DNA of 64,000 bases from Neorhizobium galegae (GTDB lineage Bacteria; Pseudomonadota; Alphaproteobacteria; Rhizobiales; Rhizobiaceae), in contig NZ_CP090095.1 in the NCBI RefSeq assembly GCF_021391675.1, positions 1,617,501 to 1,681,500 of the forward strand, written 5' to 3'. Shown one piece after another: positions 37,435-47,017 of the stretch. Each line of letters begins with the position of its first letter. Position 1 is the first letter of the stretch. The notes under the pieces were generated by a model. The model was given only the letters and a program-made list of their open reading frames with translations. It was not told the origin of the DNA and searched no databases. The translations under genes and the position numbers were made by a program.

Positions 37435-38372
37435 GCGCGTTCTCCCTGGTTCTGGGAGACGAGCAAGGCCTCCATCACGGCCATGCGGACCGCGACCCCC
37501 ATTTCCACCTGTTCCTCGATGACACTCTGCGGACCGTCAGCCACCTCGGAGGCGATCTCGACGCCGCGGTTCATCGGGCCGGGATGCATGACGAGCGCAT
37601 CCGGCTTGGCGACTTTAAGCTTTTCGGCATCGAGCCCGTAGAAGCGGAAATATTCGCGCACCGACGGCACGAAGGCGCCGGCCATGCGCTCGCGCTGCAG
37701 GCGCAGCATCATCACCACGTCGGCGTCCTTCAGACCCTCTTCCATCGAATGGAAGACCTCGACGCCCATGTCCCGTATGCCGGAGGGCAGCAGCGTCGAA
37801 GGCGCCACGACCCGGACCCGTGCGCCCATGGCGTTGAGCAGCAGGATGTTCGAGCGCGCCACGCGCGAATGCAGCACGTCGCCGCAGATGGCGACGATGA
37901 TGCGCGACAGCTTGCCCCTGGCGCGGCGGATGGTCAGCGCATCGAGCAGCGCCTGGGTCGGATGCTCGTGCTGGCCGTCGCCGGCATTGATCACCGAGCA
38001 GGCGACCTTCTGGGCGAGAAGTGCGGCGGCGCCGGCCGAGGAATGGCGCAGCACCAGCACGTCCGGCCGCATCGCATTGAGCGTCATCGCCGTATCGATA
38101 AGCGTTTCGCCCTTCTTCACCGAGGAATTGCCGACCGACATGTTCATCACATCGGCGCCGAGGCGTTTGCCGGCGAGCTCGAAGGACGATTGGGTGCGGG
38201 TGGAAGCTTCGAAGAACAGGTTGATCTGGGTGAGACCCCGCAGCGTGGAGGTCTTTTTCTCCCGCTGCCTGGAAATCTTCACGGCCTCGTCGGCCTTGTC
38301 GAGAAGAAAGGTGATATCCTGTTCGGTAAGGCCCTTGATGCCAATCAGATGGCGGTGAGGGAAGAAGACCAT
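37431..38372 (-). CDS. pyrB: Aspartate carbamoyltransferase catalytic subunit
   Basis: 313 residues from the ATG at 38372 (GGAG eight bases upstream); a GTG two codons earlier is too close to that site. It joins carbamoyl phosphate and aspartate in pyrimidine synthesis. The carbamoyl-phosphate loop [12 protein letters not shown] and later [29 protein letters not shown] and [11 protein letters not shown] are all intact. No regulatory pyrI is nearby. The stop overlaps the start of the pyrC-like gene, suggesting the two proteins assemble together. Confidence 0.95.
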   Translation of the reverse strand: MVFFPHRHLIGIKGLTEQDITFLLDKADEAVKISRQREKKTSTLRGLTQINLFFEASTRTQSSFELAGKRLGADVMNMSVGNSSVKKGETLIDTAMTLNAMRPDVLVLRHSSAGAAALLAQKVACSVINAGDGQHEHPTQALLDALTIRRARGKLSRIIVAICGDVLHSRVARSNILLLNAMGARVRVVAPSTLLPSGIRDMGVEVFHSMEEGLKDADVVMMLRLQRERMAGAFVPSVREYFRFYGLDAEKLKVAKPDALVMHPGPMNRGVEIASEVADGPQSVIEEQVEMGVAVRMAVMEALLVSQNQGERA

Positions 38373-38574
38373 GGACACGTCTCCGCTTGCGTTCGGCGGT
38401 CTATAAGGTCTGACGGCAGGAGCCGCAAGCGGGCGCGAGGTTTATCTCACTGCTTGTTTGTCCATTGTCGCTGACAGCGGTTTCTCCACGCCGGTGCGGC
38501 CTTTTGTTGAGAACGCCAGAAATCCTGATTGGGCGCCGTTCCCAGGCCCCGTAACTTCCGCTAGAACCCGTTTC

Positions 38575-40227
38575 ATGAACCAGATGTCGCGCGCCGAAGA
38601 AAAATTTGCCGAACTGAACCAGCCTAAACCCTGGTCCGGCATCAATGCCTACCGATCCGATCCGCTGGTCGTCGACCTGACGAGCACGCTGAACCGCACC
38701 ATCCGCGAGGAATACGACCAGCTCGGCCGTTACGTCACCTCGCCGGAGGCGCAGGAACTGGCGCGCATGGCGAACGAGAACCCGCCGAAGCTGAAGACCC
38801 ATGGTCCGCGCGGCGAGCGGCTTGACGTCGTCGAGTTCCACCCGGCCTGGCACGCGCTGATGCGCCGTTCGATGCAGACCGGCCTGCATTCCTCCGTCTG
38901 GGAAAACATTCCGGAAGCCAAGGGCCACGAGCACAAGGCGAGGGCGACGCGATTCTATCTGTCGGCGCAGCTCGAATGCGGCCATCTCTGCCCGCTGACC
39001 ATGACCAGCGCCTCGATCGCCGCGCTAATGGCCTCGCCGCGCGTCCAGAAGGAATGGGCGCCAAAGATACTGTCGCGCAAATACGATTCGACGAATCGCC
39101 CGGCCTTGCAGAAGAGCGCGGTCACGCTCGGCATGGGCATGACCGAAAAGCAGGGCGGCACGGACGTGCGCGCCAACCGCTCGACCGCCGAGCGCGTCGG
39201 CGAGGGCATCTACCGGCTCTCCGGCCACAAGTGGTTCATGTCGGCGCCGATGAGCGACGGTTTCGTGATGCTGGCAAAGACCGGCGACGGGATCGGCTGC
39301 TTCCTGGTGCCGCGGCTGCTGGAGGATGGGTCGGCGAACGGCCTGCAGTTCCAGCGCCTGAAGGACAAGGTCGGCAACCGCTCAAACGCCTCTTCTGAAG
39401 TCGAGTTCACCGATGCCTTCGGTTATCTGCTGGGCGAGCCGGGCGGCGGCATCCGCACGATTCTCGACATGGTGACCCTGACGCGGCTTGATTGCGCCCT
39501 GGCATCCGCCGGCATCATGCGCGCGTCGCTCGCCGAAGCGGTCCACCATACGCGCGGCCGCAGCGTGTTCGGCAAGAAGCTCGTCGATCAGCCGCTGATG
39601 ACGCGTGTGCTCGCCGACATGGCGCTCGATGTCGCCGCGGCGACCGCACTCGCTTTCAGGCTGGCCGACTCCTTCGATCGGGCGGCCAGCAACCCGGCCG
39701 ACGCGGCTTTCGCCCGGGTCATGACGCCGGTCATCAAATACTGGAACTGCAAGATCGCGCCCTCGCTGATCTACGAGGCGATGGAGTGCATCGGCGGCAA
39801 CGGCTATATCGAGGAACGGCCGATCGCCCGGCATTACCGCGAGGCTCCGGTCAACGCGATCTGGGAAGGTTCCGGCAACGTGATGGCGCTCGACGTGCTC
39901 CGGGTCCTGTCGCGGGGGCGGGACCTGTTCAACACGGTGCTCGCCGGTTTCGAACGGGATCTCGGTCCTGCGGGCAAGAAGACGGTCGAAGTGCTGCGCG
40001 CCGCCATGGCGCTCTGCGAGACCGACGAGGGAGCTGCCCGGCTTCTGGTAGAACAGCTGGCACTTGCGGCGGCGGCGTCCGAACTGGTGCGGCTCGGCGC
40101 CGGCAAGATCGCCGACGCTTTCCTGGAAACGCGGCTCGCCGGCGGCTGGCGCTCGACCTACGGCATGCTCGATGCCCGGTTCGACGCGCGCTACATCGTC
40201 GATCTGCTTTATCCCGCAGCCACGTAG
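38575..40227 (+). CDS. AidB-like acyl-CoA dehydrogenase
   Basis: 550 residues from the ATG at 38575, the length of E. coli AidB; a TTG at 38458 gives a 39-residue extension with no similarity. Features shared with AidB are the N-terminal ELNQPKPWSGINAY, the ANENPPKL...VEFHPAWH stretch, the flavin site GMGMTEKQGGTDVRAN, and the C-terminal ECIGGNGYIEERPIARHYREAPVNAIWEGSGNVMALDVLR. AidB belongs to the adaptive alkylation response and binds DNA and FAD; true acyl-CoA activity is weak in E. coli. Its 3' end overlaps the AEC gene by 19 bases. Confidence 0.88.
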   Translation: MNQMSRAEEKFAELNQPKPWSGINAYRSDPLVVDLTSTLNRTIREEYDQLGRYVTSPEAQELARMANENPPKLKTHGPRGERLDVVEFHPAWHALMRRSMQTGLHSSVWENIPEAKGHEHKARATRFYLSAQLECGHLCPLTMTSASIAALMASPRVQKEWAPKILSRKYDSTNRPALQKSAVTLGMGMTEKQGGTDVRANRSTAERVGEGIYRLSGHKWFMSAPMSDGFVMLAKTGDGIGCFLVPRLLEDGSANGLQFQRLKDKVGNRSNASSEVEFTDAFGYLLGEPGGGIRTILDMVTLTRLDCALASAGIMRASLAEAVHHTRGRSVFGKKLVDQPLMTRVLADMALDVAAATALAFRLADSFDRAASNPADAAFARVMTPVIKYWNCKIAPSLIYEAMECIGGNGYIEERPIARHYREAPVNAIWEGSGNVMALDVLRVLSRGRDLFNTVLAGFERDLGPAGKKTVEVLRAAMALCETDEGAARLLVEQLALAAAASELVRLGAGKIADAFLETRLAGGWRSTYGMLDARFDARYIVDLLYPAAT

Positions 40228-41144
40228 GCGACAGCCGTCATCACGACTGGAATGGTGAGGAACGAGGCGACGACCTGCAGGGTCGCCGCCGCGGCATACA
40301 TGTCCGCATCGCCGTTCAACTGTTTCGCCAGCAGATAGCCGTTCATCGCGGTCGGAACCGCCGCACTCAGCGCCAGAAGCACGAGGGCGCTGCCCTGGAT
40401 GCCGCACAGCGCGCCGACGCCCACGGCGACGATCGGGAAAGCGATCAGCTTCAAAAAGACGGCGAGGAGAGTGATTGGCTTCGGCTTGAGCGCGTCCATG
40501 ACCCGCAGGCCGGCGCCGACCGCGATCAGGCCGAGGCTGAGCGAAGCCTGGGACAGCAGGTCGACCGCCACCATCACCGGTTCGTAGATTGGAATGCCGG
40601 CAACGTTGACGACGATGCCGAGCGCCGTCGAAAGGATCAGCGGATTGGTGCAGACCCGATAGAGGATGGCCTTGTAGTTCCGGTCGTGGCCTGAGAACCA
40701 CAACAGCACGGTCACATTGATGAAGTTGAGTGGAATGATGATCGCCGCCATCACCAGGCCGACCATGGTCAAGCCCTGCTGGCCGTAGGTCTTGGCGGCA
40801 ATCGCCAGCGCCATGAAGGCGTTCCAGCGTGTCGCGGTCTGGAACAGCGAGGTATAGGCCGGTCCGCCGACGCGCAGGTTCCGCAGCAGCGGCCATGCCA
40901 GCAGCAAGCCGCCCGACATCACCAGAACAGAAACGATCGCCGCGAAACTGACCGTCAGGTTTTCGGTATTCGAAAAATCCGCCTTGGCCATCGTCGAGAA
41001 CAACAGGGCCGGAAACAGCACCCAGTAACTGCACTGCTCGAGCCCGTCCCAGAAATCGGGATTGATGATCGGCGCGCGTTTTAATCCCATGCCCAGGAGA
41101 ACCAGCAGGAAAATCGGCAGAACGCTTTGGAAGATGATGAGCAT
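40209..41144 (-). CDS. AEC family transporter (auxin efflux carrier type)
   Basis: 311 residues if it begins at the ATG at 41144, where the first membrane helix starts (MLIIFQSVLPIFLLVLLGMG). The frame is open to 41192 and no start has a clear ribosome-binding site. About ten helices are predicted, with the conserved NPLILSTALG and CTN region in the middle. The family moves organic acids or malonate-like substrates; the substrate here is unknown. It is divergent from a TetR regulator, which may control it. Confidence 0.85.
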   Translation of the reverse strand: MLIIFQSVLPIFLLVLLGMGLKRAPIINPDFWDGLEQCSYWVLFPALLFSTMAKADFSNTENLTVSFAAIVSVLVMSGGLLLAWPLLRNLRVGGPAYTSLFQTATRWNAFMALAIAAKTYGQQGLTMVGLVMAAIIIPLNFINVTVLLWFSGHDRNYKAILYRVCTNPLILSTALGIVVNVAGIPIYEPVMVAVDLLSQASLSLGLIAVGAGLRVMDALKPKPITLLAVFLKLIAFPIVAVGVGALCGIQGSALVLLALSAAVPTAMNGYLLAKQLNGDADMYAAAATLQVVASFLTIPVVMTAVAYVAAG

Positions 41145-41329
41145 GGAGGAGGGCACGTCGGTGGGAGAATAGGATCTCGTTAGTCCTCCCATGCTGATAG
41201 TGCAATGCGGAGCCCTGCGAATTCAAGTGCTGCGCGCGCAATCCTGTGCATGGGCACCAAGACTGCTTGCGGCGGCTGATCGCTCGGACTATCGCGGTTG
41301 ATTAAGATTGAAACCGAAACAGGCGGAAA

Positions 41330-41974
41330 ATGCTCCAGATCCCTGAAGTCACAGCGCAAGAAGGTTCGGTCGCCAAGGTGCGCAGCCGCGCCGGCACCGA
41401 GCGGGCGATCTTCCTGGCTGCCCGCGCGCTGCTCGCCGAGCAGGGTTTTCAGGGTTTCGGCATCAACGCGGTGGCGCGCCGCGCCGGCTGCGACAAGCAG
41501 CTGATCTACCGCTATTACGGCGGCCTCGACGGACTGATCGAGGCGATCGGCGCCGATCTCGGCACCTGGGTCAAGGACCGCATCCCGGAAGATACCGGCG
41601 GCATGTTCCTGCTGACCTACGGCGACCTGATGGAGAAACTCTCCATCTATTTCATGGAAGCGCTGCGAGACGACCCGCTGGTCTGCAAGATTGTCGCCTG
41701 GGAGGTCTCGCAGGATACGCCGCAGGTCCGCCGGCTGTCGGAAGCCCGCACCAAGGCCCTCGGCAAATGGCTCGAAAAGATGCGGGGCTCGCTGACGCCG
41801 CCCAAGGGTGTCGATGCCGCGACCACCAATGCGCTGCTGTTTGCGGCGATCCAGCACCTGGTGATCTCCGCCGCCGTCAGCGGCCAGTTCGCCGGCATGG
41901 CGCTCAAGACTGAAAAGGATTGGGATAAGGTCGGCAACGCGCTCCGCCGCCTGGTCCGCGCGATCTACGGCTGA
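41330..41974 (+). CDS. TetR family transcriptional regulator
   Basis: 214 residues with an AGGCGGA site before the ATG. The N-terminal helix-turn-helix is at about residues 22-66 (RAIFLAARALLAEQGFQGFGINAVARRAGCDKQLIYRYYGGLDGL), the TetR pattern. The rest is an all-helical ligand and dimerisation domain. It is divergent from the AEC transporter gene, with about 185 bases between the starts, so that permease is its most likely target; this is inference from position. Confidence 0.88.
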   Translation: MLQIPEVTAQEGSVAKVRSRAGTERAIFLAARALLAEQGFQGFGINAVARRAGCDKQLIYRYYGGLDGLIEAIGADLGTWVKDRIPEDTGGMFLLTYGDLMEKLSIYFMEALRDDPLVCKIVAWEVSQDTPQVRRLSEARTKALGKWLEKMRGSLTPPKGVDAATTNALLFAAIQHLVISAAVSGQFAGMALKTEKDWDKVGNALRRLVRAIYG

Positions 41975-42070
41975 CCTTTCCGCCGGAGACGTTCATCCGT
42001 TGTTCGATGTCAGGGATTGAAGCGATGACCGGCGCTCAGTATCTCTTGTAGTGATACGGGAGGGAACGCC

Positions 42071-42556
42071 ATGACAGTGCCAACGCTTTATGAATGGATC
42101 GGCGGCTTCGATGCGCTCTTGCGTCTTACGACGGAGTTCTATCGGCGCGTCCCGGCGGATGACCTTCTCGGCCCGGTCTTTGCCGGCATGGACGCGGAAC
42201 ACCCACAGCATGTAGCCATGTTCATCGCGGAGGTCATTGGCGGACCGAAGCTCTATTCGGAGCAGCGTGGCGGTCATCCGGCGATGGTGCGCCATCATCT
42301 TGAAAGGCACCTGACGGAGCCGATGCGCCGGCGGTGGATCAACATCCTCCTCGACACCTATACGGATCTCGAACTTCCGGCCGACCCGGAGTTCACGTCC
42401 GCACTGGTCGGCTATCTCGAATGGGGAACGCGGCTTGCGGTCGTCAATTCGCAAGCCGGAGCCAAGGTTTACGAGCACGCGCCAATGCCGAAATGGGGAT
42501 GGGGCGAAACCGGCGGTCCTTATATTCCGAAGAAGCCGAAATCGCCGGCTGCCTGA
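42071..42556 (+). CDS. Group II truncated hemoglobin
   Basis: 161 residues, slightly longer than usual because of a Pro/Gly-rich C-terminal tail (PMPKWGWGETGGPYIP). Group II signs are LYEWIGGFDALLRLTTEFYRRV at the start, VIGGPKLYSEQRGGHPAMVRHH with the proximal histidine region, and RRRWINIL with the Trp that lines the haem pocket. Such globins bind oxygen or nitric oxide in the cytoplasm. It appears to be transcribed alone; GAGGGA precedes the start. Confidence 0.88.
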   Translation: MTVPTLYEWIGGFDALLRLTTEFYRRVPADDLLGPVFAGMDAEHPQHVAMFIAEVIGGPKLYSEQRGGHPAMVRHHLERHLTEPMRRRWINILLDTYTDLELPADPEFTSALVGYLEWGTRLAVVNSQAGAKVYEHAPMPKWGWGETGGPYIPKKPKSPAA

Positions 42557-42586
42557 CCTGCTTTATCCACAGGCGCCCTTGCGAAA

Positions 42587-42594
42587 TTAACCAT
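42587..42594 (+). promoter_or_regulatory. Possible CtrA half-site
   Basis: TTAACCAT, the CtrA-associated 8-mer of Rhizobiales, 49 bases upstream of the full site at 42643-42658. Two sites in one 127-base gap make chance less likely. Confidence 0.4.
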
Positions 42595-42642
42595 CTCCCC
42601 CGGTTTCCGTTGCGGCAAATCCCTGCGGGCTTAAGTTCCACG

Positions 42643-42658
42643 TTAACGCACTGTTAAC
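42643..42658 (+). promoter_or_regulatory. CtrA-binding site upstream of small membrane-protein operon
   Basis: TTAA (42643-42646), seven bases, TTAAC (42654-42658): a perfect match to the CtrA consensus TTAA-N7-TTAAC. A further TTAA lies at 42631-42634. The site is 26-41 bases before the start of the 56-residue ORF. DivK, which acts in the CtrA pathway, is encoded in the same window. Confidence 0.55.
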
Positions 42659-42683
42659 TACGACGTTCGCCGAGTATCCGCGT

Positions 42684-42854
42684 ATGGGAACTGCAATCCG
42701 GAATATAGCATTGCTGATCGTCATGACGACGGTCTTCGCGGCGCTAGCCATGGACATTGCCATTCCCGCATTGGCCCTGAGCCTTATGGCTCTATCGAGA
42801 TGGCTCGTGTCTCTGGAACCTTATCCGGCAGAGTCGAGAGGGAGGACTGCATGA
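42684..42854 (+). CDS. Candidate 56-residue membrane protein coupled to DUF6105 gene
   Basis: An ATG-led frame of 56 residues whose TGA overlaps the next ATG in the pattern ATGA. Residues about 6-37 are hydrophobic (IALLIVMTTVFAALAMDIAIPALALSL has Asp24 in its middle), followed by a polar tail ending in ESRGRTA. The ribosome-binding site is poor. The overlap with the next gene and the CtrA site just upstream support it being real. I recognise no family. Confidence 0.45.
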   Translation: MGTAIRNIALLIVMTTVFAALAMDIAIPALALSLMALSRWLVSLEPYPAESRGRTA

Positions 42855-43177
42855 AGTGGTTCGTGATTTTATGGGCCGGTCCGGTCCTGCTGCTGACCAG
42901 CTGGTACGGGCTTTCCTACTACGACATGAGCTTCGGCTTCTTCATGCTGACCCGACAGACGCATGACCTTGTCTTCCAGATCTACGGCAATGTTCTTGGC
43001 ATTCCGCCGGAAACGATTCCGCCTTTGGTGGCGCGCGCGATCGCATTCGACAGCCTGGTCGTGTTCGCCATTATCGCCTTCCGCAAGCGCCGCGAGATCG
43101 CCGCCTGGTGGCGGAAGCGTCAGCTGGCGAAATCGGTCTCCCTGCCGAGCGACGAGAGCCTGTCGAGAGCGCCCTGA
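42851..43177 (+). CDS. DUF6105-like small membrane protein
   Basis: 108 residues from the ATG at 42851, which follows GGGAGG by six bases. Two membrane helices: about 2-20 ([19 protein letters not shown]) and about 71-88 ([16 protein letters not shown]), then a basic tail ([13 protein letters not shown]). The family label is from recollection of this rhizobial pattern and is tentative. Its 3' end overlaps the convergent ruvX gene by 58 bases, a long overlap. Confidence 0.7.
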   Translation: MKWFVILWAGPVLLLTSWYGLSYYDMSFGFFMLTRQTHDLVFQIYGNVLGIPPETIPPLVARAIAFDSLVVFAIIAFRKRREIAAWWRKRQLAKSVSLPSDESLSRAP

Positions 43178-43608
43178 AGAATGAAGCTTGCCGCGGCGGA
43201 ATCGATCCGCTCGGCACGTTTGGCCCGCGATACGTCCATTTCCAGAAGCGCCCGTTCGGCGGCCACCGTCGACAGCCGCTCGTCCCAGTAGACGAAGGGC
43301 AGGGCGGTCTTTTCACTCATCGAGCGCACGAAGGCGCGGGTCGCCTGCACCCGTGGTCCGGCGGAGCCGTCCATGTTGGTCGGCAGGCCGATGACGAAGC
43401 CGGCCACCTTCTCCTTCTCGGCGAAGGCGAGCAGCACTTCCGCATCCTTGGTGAATTTCACCCGCTTGATGACCGGGCGGGGAGAGGCAAAGCGCCGGCC
43501 GAGATCCGACATGGCGAGCCCGATCGTCTTGGTACCGAGGTCGAGCCCGGCGATCGCCTGTCCAGGTTGAAGGGCCTCGGCCAGTTCCTCGATGGTCATC
43601 ACTGTCAT
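43120..43608 (-). CDS. ruvX: Putative Holliday junction resolvase / pre-16S rRNA nuclease YqgF
   Basis: 162 residues, RNase H-like fold. The first catalytic Asp is in [17 protein letters not shown], the second acidic residue in [19 protein letters not shown], the third in [36 protein letters not shown] is the family signature. In E. coli the homologue trims the 5' end of 16S rRNA; a role in recombination has also been proposed. Translation may instead start at the second Met, three codons in. It lies convergent to DUF6105. Confidence 0.92.
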   Translation of the reverse strand: MTVMTIEELAEALQPGQAIAGLDLGTKTIGLAMSDLGRRFASPRPVIKRVKFTKDAEVLLAFAEKEKVAGFVIGLPTNMDGSAGPRVQATRAFVRSMSEKTALPFVYWDERLSTVAAERALLEMDVSRAKRAERIDSAAASFILQGALDRLSSLGRETDFAS

Positions 43609-43738
43609 GCGTTCTTCATCCCGGGGATCCAGTTAGGGTGTCCGGAGCGGGTTTGTCCCACCCTCTGTCCCACTTCCCTTTAGCCTCATATCGGCTATGT
43701 GTCGTCATTATCTCACATCATTTCGAGGAGAGTTTTCC

Positions 43739-44440
43739 ATGAAGATCACCTGGCTCGGCCATGCCGCCTTCCGTATCGAGACCGCCAAGGCCAAGATCCT
43801 GGTCGACCCGTTCCTGACCTATAACCCCGCCTTTGCCGGCCAGGACATCCAGGCCGCTGCCGAAGGTCTGACCCATATCCTGCTGACACACGGCCATGGC
43901 GACCATGTCGGCGACACGATCCAGATCGCCAAGGAAACCGGTGCCGTCGTGCTCGCCAACTACGACCTCGGCGTCTGGCTGGCAAAGAAGGGTGTCGAGA
44001 AGCTCGAGATGGGCAATACCGGCGGCACGATCGGTTTCGAGGGTTTCACCGCCACCTTCACCAATGCGCTGCATTCGTCCGCCTCGCTGACCGAAGACGG
44101 CGTTTCGCACTGCCTCGGCAATGCCAACGGCCTGATGCTGCATTTCGACGACGAGCCTTCCGTCCTCCATATGGGCGATACTGACATCTTCAGCGATATG
44201 GCCCTGATCAACGAACTGCACCAGCCGGATATTGGCATCGTGCCGATCGGCGACCGTTTCACCATGGGTGGTGCGGTTGCAGCACTTTCCTGCCAGCGCT
44301 TCTTCGACTTCAAGCATGCGCTGCCCTGCCATTATGGCCTGCCGGGCGTCGACCAGACGCCGGAAAAGTTCGTCAAGGGCATGGAAGGCTCCCGCACCCG
44401 GGTCGAGACGCCGGCACCGGGCGGCAGCCTGACCTTCTAA
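43739..44440 (+). CDS. UPF0173 metal-dependent hydrolase
   Basis: 233 residues from the ATG at 43739, which follows AGGAGAG. It is a metallo-beta-lactamase-fold protein. The metal motif is [11 protein letters not shown], with [11 protein letters not shown] at the start, [10 protein letters not shown] in the middle and [10 protein letters not shown] near the end, all UPF0173 signs. The substrate is unknown. No partner gene is obvious: gatC starts 109 bases downstream. Confidence 0.9.
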   Translation: MKITWLGHAAFRIETAKAKILVDPFLTYNPAFAGQDIQAAAEGLTHILLTHGHGDHVGDTIQIAKETGAVVLANYDLGVWLAKKGVEKLEMGNTGGTIGFEGFTATFTNALHSSASLTEDGVSHCLGNANGLMLHFDDEPSVLHMGDTDIFSDMALINELHQPDIGIVPIGDRFTMGGAVAALSCQRFFDFKHALPCHYGLPGVDQTPEKFVKGMEGSRTRVETPAPGGSLTF

Positions 44441-44549
44441 ATCGCATCCTTTAAGGCGGCGCGCCTTCGCAAATTGAGGCGCGCTCCCTGTTGCGAAGGG
44501 CGGGCATGGCCATTATAGCGAAGGGGAAATTTCCCATCGGAGTTATGCC

Positions 44550-44837
44550 ATGTCCGTCGATCTCGCCACCGTCAAGCGCGTCGCGCGCCTTGCCCGCATT
44601 GCGGTCACCGAGGAAGATGCCAATCGCATGGTCGGCGAGCTGAATGGCATCATCAATTTCGTCGAGCAGCTTTCCGAAGTCGATGTTGCGGGCGTCGAGC
44701 CGATGACGTCGGTCACCCCGATGGACATGCGCAAGCGCGCCGATGCCGTCAACGACGGCGACAAGGCAGACGATATCGTCGCCAACGCGCCGTCTACCGA
44801 CCATAATTTTTTCCTGGTGCCGAAGGTCGTCGAGTGA
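44550..44837 (+). CDS. gatC: Asp-tRNA(Asn)/Glu-tRNA(Gln) amidotransferase subunit C
   Basis: 95 residues, the usual GatC length. It wraps around GatA and GatB and stabilises the amidotransferase that converts Glu-tRNA-Gln and/or Asp-tRNA-Asn. Family features are [20 protein letters not shown] at the start, [19 protein letters not shown] in the middle and [10 protein letters not shown] at the end. A short GGAG precedes the ATG. It is 56 bases upstream of gatA and surely co-transcribed. Confidence 0.95.
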   Translation: MSVDLATVKRVARLARIAVTEEDANRMVGELNGIINFVEQLSEVDVAGVEPMTSVTPMDMRKRADAVNDGDKADDIVANAPSTDHNFFLVPKVVE

Positions 44838-44893
44838 GCGCTCAATAGCGCCCCGCCGAACCTCCCCTCGCATTCGAACCGTTTGAAGAGACC

Positions 44894-46375
44894 ATGACCG
44901 AACTCACCAGCCTCACCATTGCCGAAGCCCGCGAAAAGCTCGAAGCCAGGGAATTCACCTCCGTCGAGCTGACTGAGGCCTATCTTTCCGCGATCGATGC
45001 CGCCAACTCGGTGTTCAACGCCTATGTGGCCGTGACGCCGGAAAAGGCGCTCGGCATGGCGAAGGCTTCTGACGCGCGCCGTGCCGCAGGCACTGTCGGC
45101 GCCCTGGAAGGTATTCCGCTCGGCATCAAGGACCTGTTCGCCACCCGCGACGTCCACACCCAGGCCTGCAGCCACATCCTCGACGGCTTCCTGCCGAAAT
45201 ACGAATCGACCGTCACCCAGAACCTCTGGGACGACGGCGCGGTCATGCTCGGCAAGCTCAACATGGACGAGTTCGCGATGGGCTCCTCCAACGAGACCTC
45301 GCATTACGGCGCCGTGGTCAACCCGTGGCGGGCCAACGGCTCCAACCAGCAGCTGGTGCCGGGCGGTTCTTCGGGCGGTTCGGCCGCTGCCGTGTCTGCA
45401 TTCCTCTGCGCTGGTGCTACCGCCACCGATACCGGCGGCTCCATCCGCCAGCCGGCCGCCTTCACCGGCACCGTCGGCATCAAGCCCACCTATGGCCGCT
45501 GCTCGCGCTGGGGCACGGTCGCCTTCGCCTCCTCGCTCGACCAGGCCGGCCCGATCGCCCGCGACGTGCGCGATGCCGCGATCATGCTGAGGTCGATGGC
45601 ATCGGTCGATGCCAAGGACACGACCTCGGTCGACCTGCCGGTGCCGGATTACGAGGCTTCGCTCGGCCAGTCGCTGAAGGGCATGAAGATCGGCATTCCG
45701 AAGGAATACCGCGTCGAAGGCATGCCGGAAGAGATCGAAAAGCTCTGGGCTCAGGGGATCGCCTGGCTGAAGGATGCCGGTGCCGAGATCGTCGACATCA
45801 CCCTGCCGCACACCAAATACGCGCTGCCCGCTTATTACATCGTCGCGCCTGCCGAAGCCTCGTCGAACCTCGCCCGTTACGACGGCGTGCGCTACGGCCT
45901 GCGCGTCGACGGCAAGGACATCGTCGACATGTACGAGAAGACCCGCGCTGCCGGCTTCGGCACCGAGGTCAAGCGCCGCATCATGATCGGCACCTATGTT
46001 CTGTCGGCCGGTTATTACGACGCCTATTACCTGCAGGCGCAGAAGGTGCGCACGCTGATCAAGCGCGACTTCGAGATCGTCTTCGACGCTGGCGTCGATG
46101 CGATCCTGACGCCCGCCACGCCGTCGTCGGCCTTCGGCATCGCCGACGAGGACCTCGCCTCCGATCCGGTCAAGATGTACCTCAACGACATCTTCACGGT
46201 GACGGTCAACATGGCCGGCCTGCCGGGCATCGCCGTTCCCGCCGGCCTCGACGCCAAGGGCCTGCCGCTCGGCCTCCAGCTGATCGGCAAGCCGTTCGAG
46301 GAGGAAACCCTTTTCCGCACCGCTCACGTCATCGAACAGGCAGCCGGCCGGTTCACGCCGGCGAAGTGGTGGTAA
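44894..46375 (+). CDS. gatA: Asp-tRNA(Asn)/Glu-tRNA(Gln) amidotransferase subunit A
   Basis: 493 residues, an amidase-signature enzyme that releases ammonia from glutamine and feeds it to GatB. The Ser-cisSer-Lys catalytic triad lies in [13 protein letters not shown] (Lys), [13 protein letters not shown] (cis-Ser) and [14 protein letters not shown] (nucleophile Ser). The C-terminal region [12 protein letters not shown]...[10 protein letters not shown] is typical. Indirect charging with this enzyme is normal in rhizobia. gatB is not adjacent but lies about 2.4 kb downstream. Confidence 0.96.
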   Translation: MTELTSLTIAEAREKLEAREFTSVELTEAYLSAIDAANSVFNAYVAVTPEKALGMAKASDARRAAGTVGALEGIPLGIKDLFATRDVHTQACSHILDGFLPKYESTVTQNLWDDGAVMLGKLNMDEFAMGSSNETSHYGAVVNPWRANGSNQQLVPGGSSGGSAAAVSAFLCAGATATDTGGSIRQPAAFTGTVGIKPTYGRCSRWGTVAFASSLDQAGPIARDVRDAAIMLRSMASVDAKDTTSVDLPVPDYEASLGQSLKGMKIGIPKEYRVEGMPEEIEKLWAQGIAWLKDAGAEIVDITLPHTKYALPAYYIVAPAEASSNLARYDGVRYGLRVDGKDIVDMYEKTRAAGFGTEVKRRIMIGTYVLSAGYYDAYYLQAQKVRTLIKRDFEIVFDAGVDAILTPATPSSAFGIADEDLASDPVKMYLNDIFTVTVNMAGLPGIAVPAGLDAKGLPLGLQLIGKPFEEETLFRTAHVIEQAAGRFTPAKWW

Positions 46376-46438
46376 GCGGACGGATCATCCGGAATATGAC
46401 GGCCGCCGATCATCGGGCGGTCGCCGGGGAGATGGCTC

Positions 46439-46711
46439 ATGGCTAAGACGGATCTGGCAGGATTGATCGAGGCGTTCGATCGCCTCGCGGCCGATGGTTT
46501 CACCATGGGTGCGGACTGGCAGGCGGTGCACGAGATTTGCCAAGCCCATGAGGGCGAACAGCCCTTCGACTGGGGCCACGCTCTCTGCCACCGCATCGAA
46601 GGCGACGACTGGAACGCCGACTACTGGTACCGCCGCGCCGGCAAGCGACGTGCGAACTCGATCGCCGAGGACTGGACGGCGATGAGGGCCGAGCTTTCGG
46701 CACCCCTCTGA
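46439..46711 (+). CDS. Hypothetical protein, 90 residues
   Basis: An acidic, soluble 90-residue protein with many aromatic and His residues: DWGHALCHRIEGDDWNADYWYRRAG. A repeated A/D..WxA..E pattern suggests a helical fold. I recognise no catalytic motif and name no family. A GGGGAG lies eight to thirteen bases upstream. It starts 63 bases after gatA and ends 15 bases before the convergent toxin gene. Confidence 0.6.
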   Translation: MAKTDLAGLIEAFDRLAADGFTMGADWQAVHEICQAHEGEQPFDWGHALCHRIEGDDWNADYWYRRAGKRRANSIAEDWTAMRAELSAPL

Positions 46712-46726
46712 ATGAGGAGAGATGCC

Positions 46727-47017
46727 TCAGTCCTCCTGAGGCGGATAACGCATACGTTGATGAATGATCGTGAGAATATCGAGATCGCTCGGCGATAGGA
46801 TCCGATACACGATCGTATAAGGCAGGCCCGAAATGGCAACCTCGCGCGTATCGTTTACGCTGCCTTCCCGCCCGAGAAGCGGAAAACTTTCGAATATCTC
46901 GATGACTTGCCGGATGCGGGATAAGACGCGATCGGCGGCATTACGGTCGAATTGTGCGATACGGGTGTGAATTTCACTGAGATCCGCGATGGTCTGCGGA
47001 GTGAAATTAACGTTCAA
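46727..47017 (-). CDS. RelE/ParE family toxin
   Basis: 96 residues with the ParE fold pattern: VNFTPQTIADLSEIHTRIAQFDRNAADRVLSRIRQVIEIFESFPLLGREG, then the strand VREVAISGLPYTIVYRI (here TREVAISGLPYTIVYRIL) and the C-terminal IIHQRMRYP. Typical ParE toxins poison gyrase, RelE toxins cut ribosomal mRNA; the sequence resembles ParE more. The start overlaps the upstream antitoxin by 11 bases, as in most type II toxin-antitoxin operons. Functional toxicity is untested. Confidence 0.88.
   Translation of the reverse strand: MNVNFTPQTIADLSEIHTRIAQFDRNAADRVLSRIRQVIEIFESFPLLGREGSVNDTREVAISGLPYTIVYRILSPSDLDILTIIHQRMRYPPQED

Noticed and set aside
46383..46445. A short frame reading RIIRNMTAADHRAVAGEMAHG between gatA and the 90-residue protein, resembling the N-terminus of a GNAT protein
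   Set aside because: Only about 20 residues resemble the family and no continuation was found in any frame, so a pseudogene cannot be supported.
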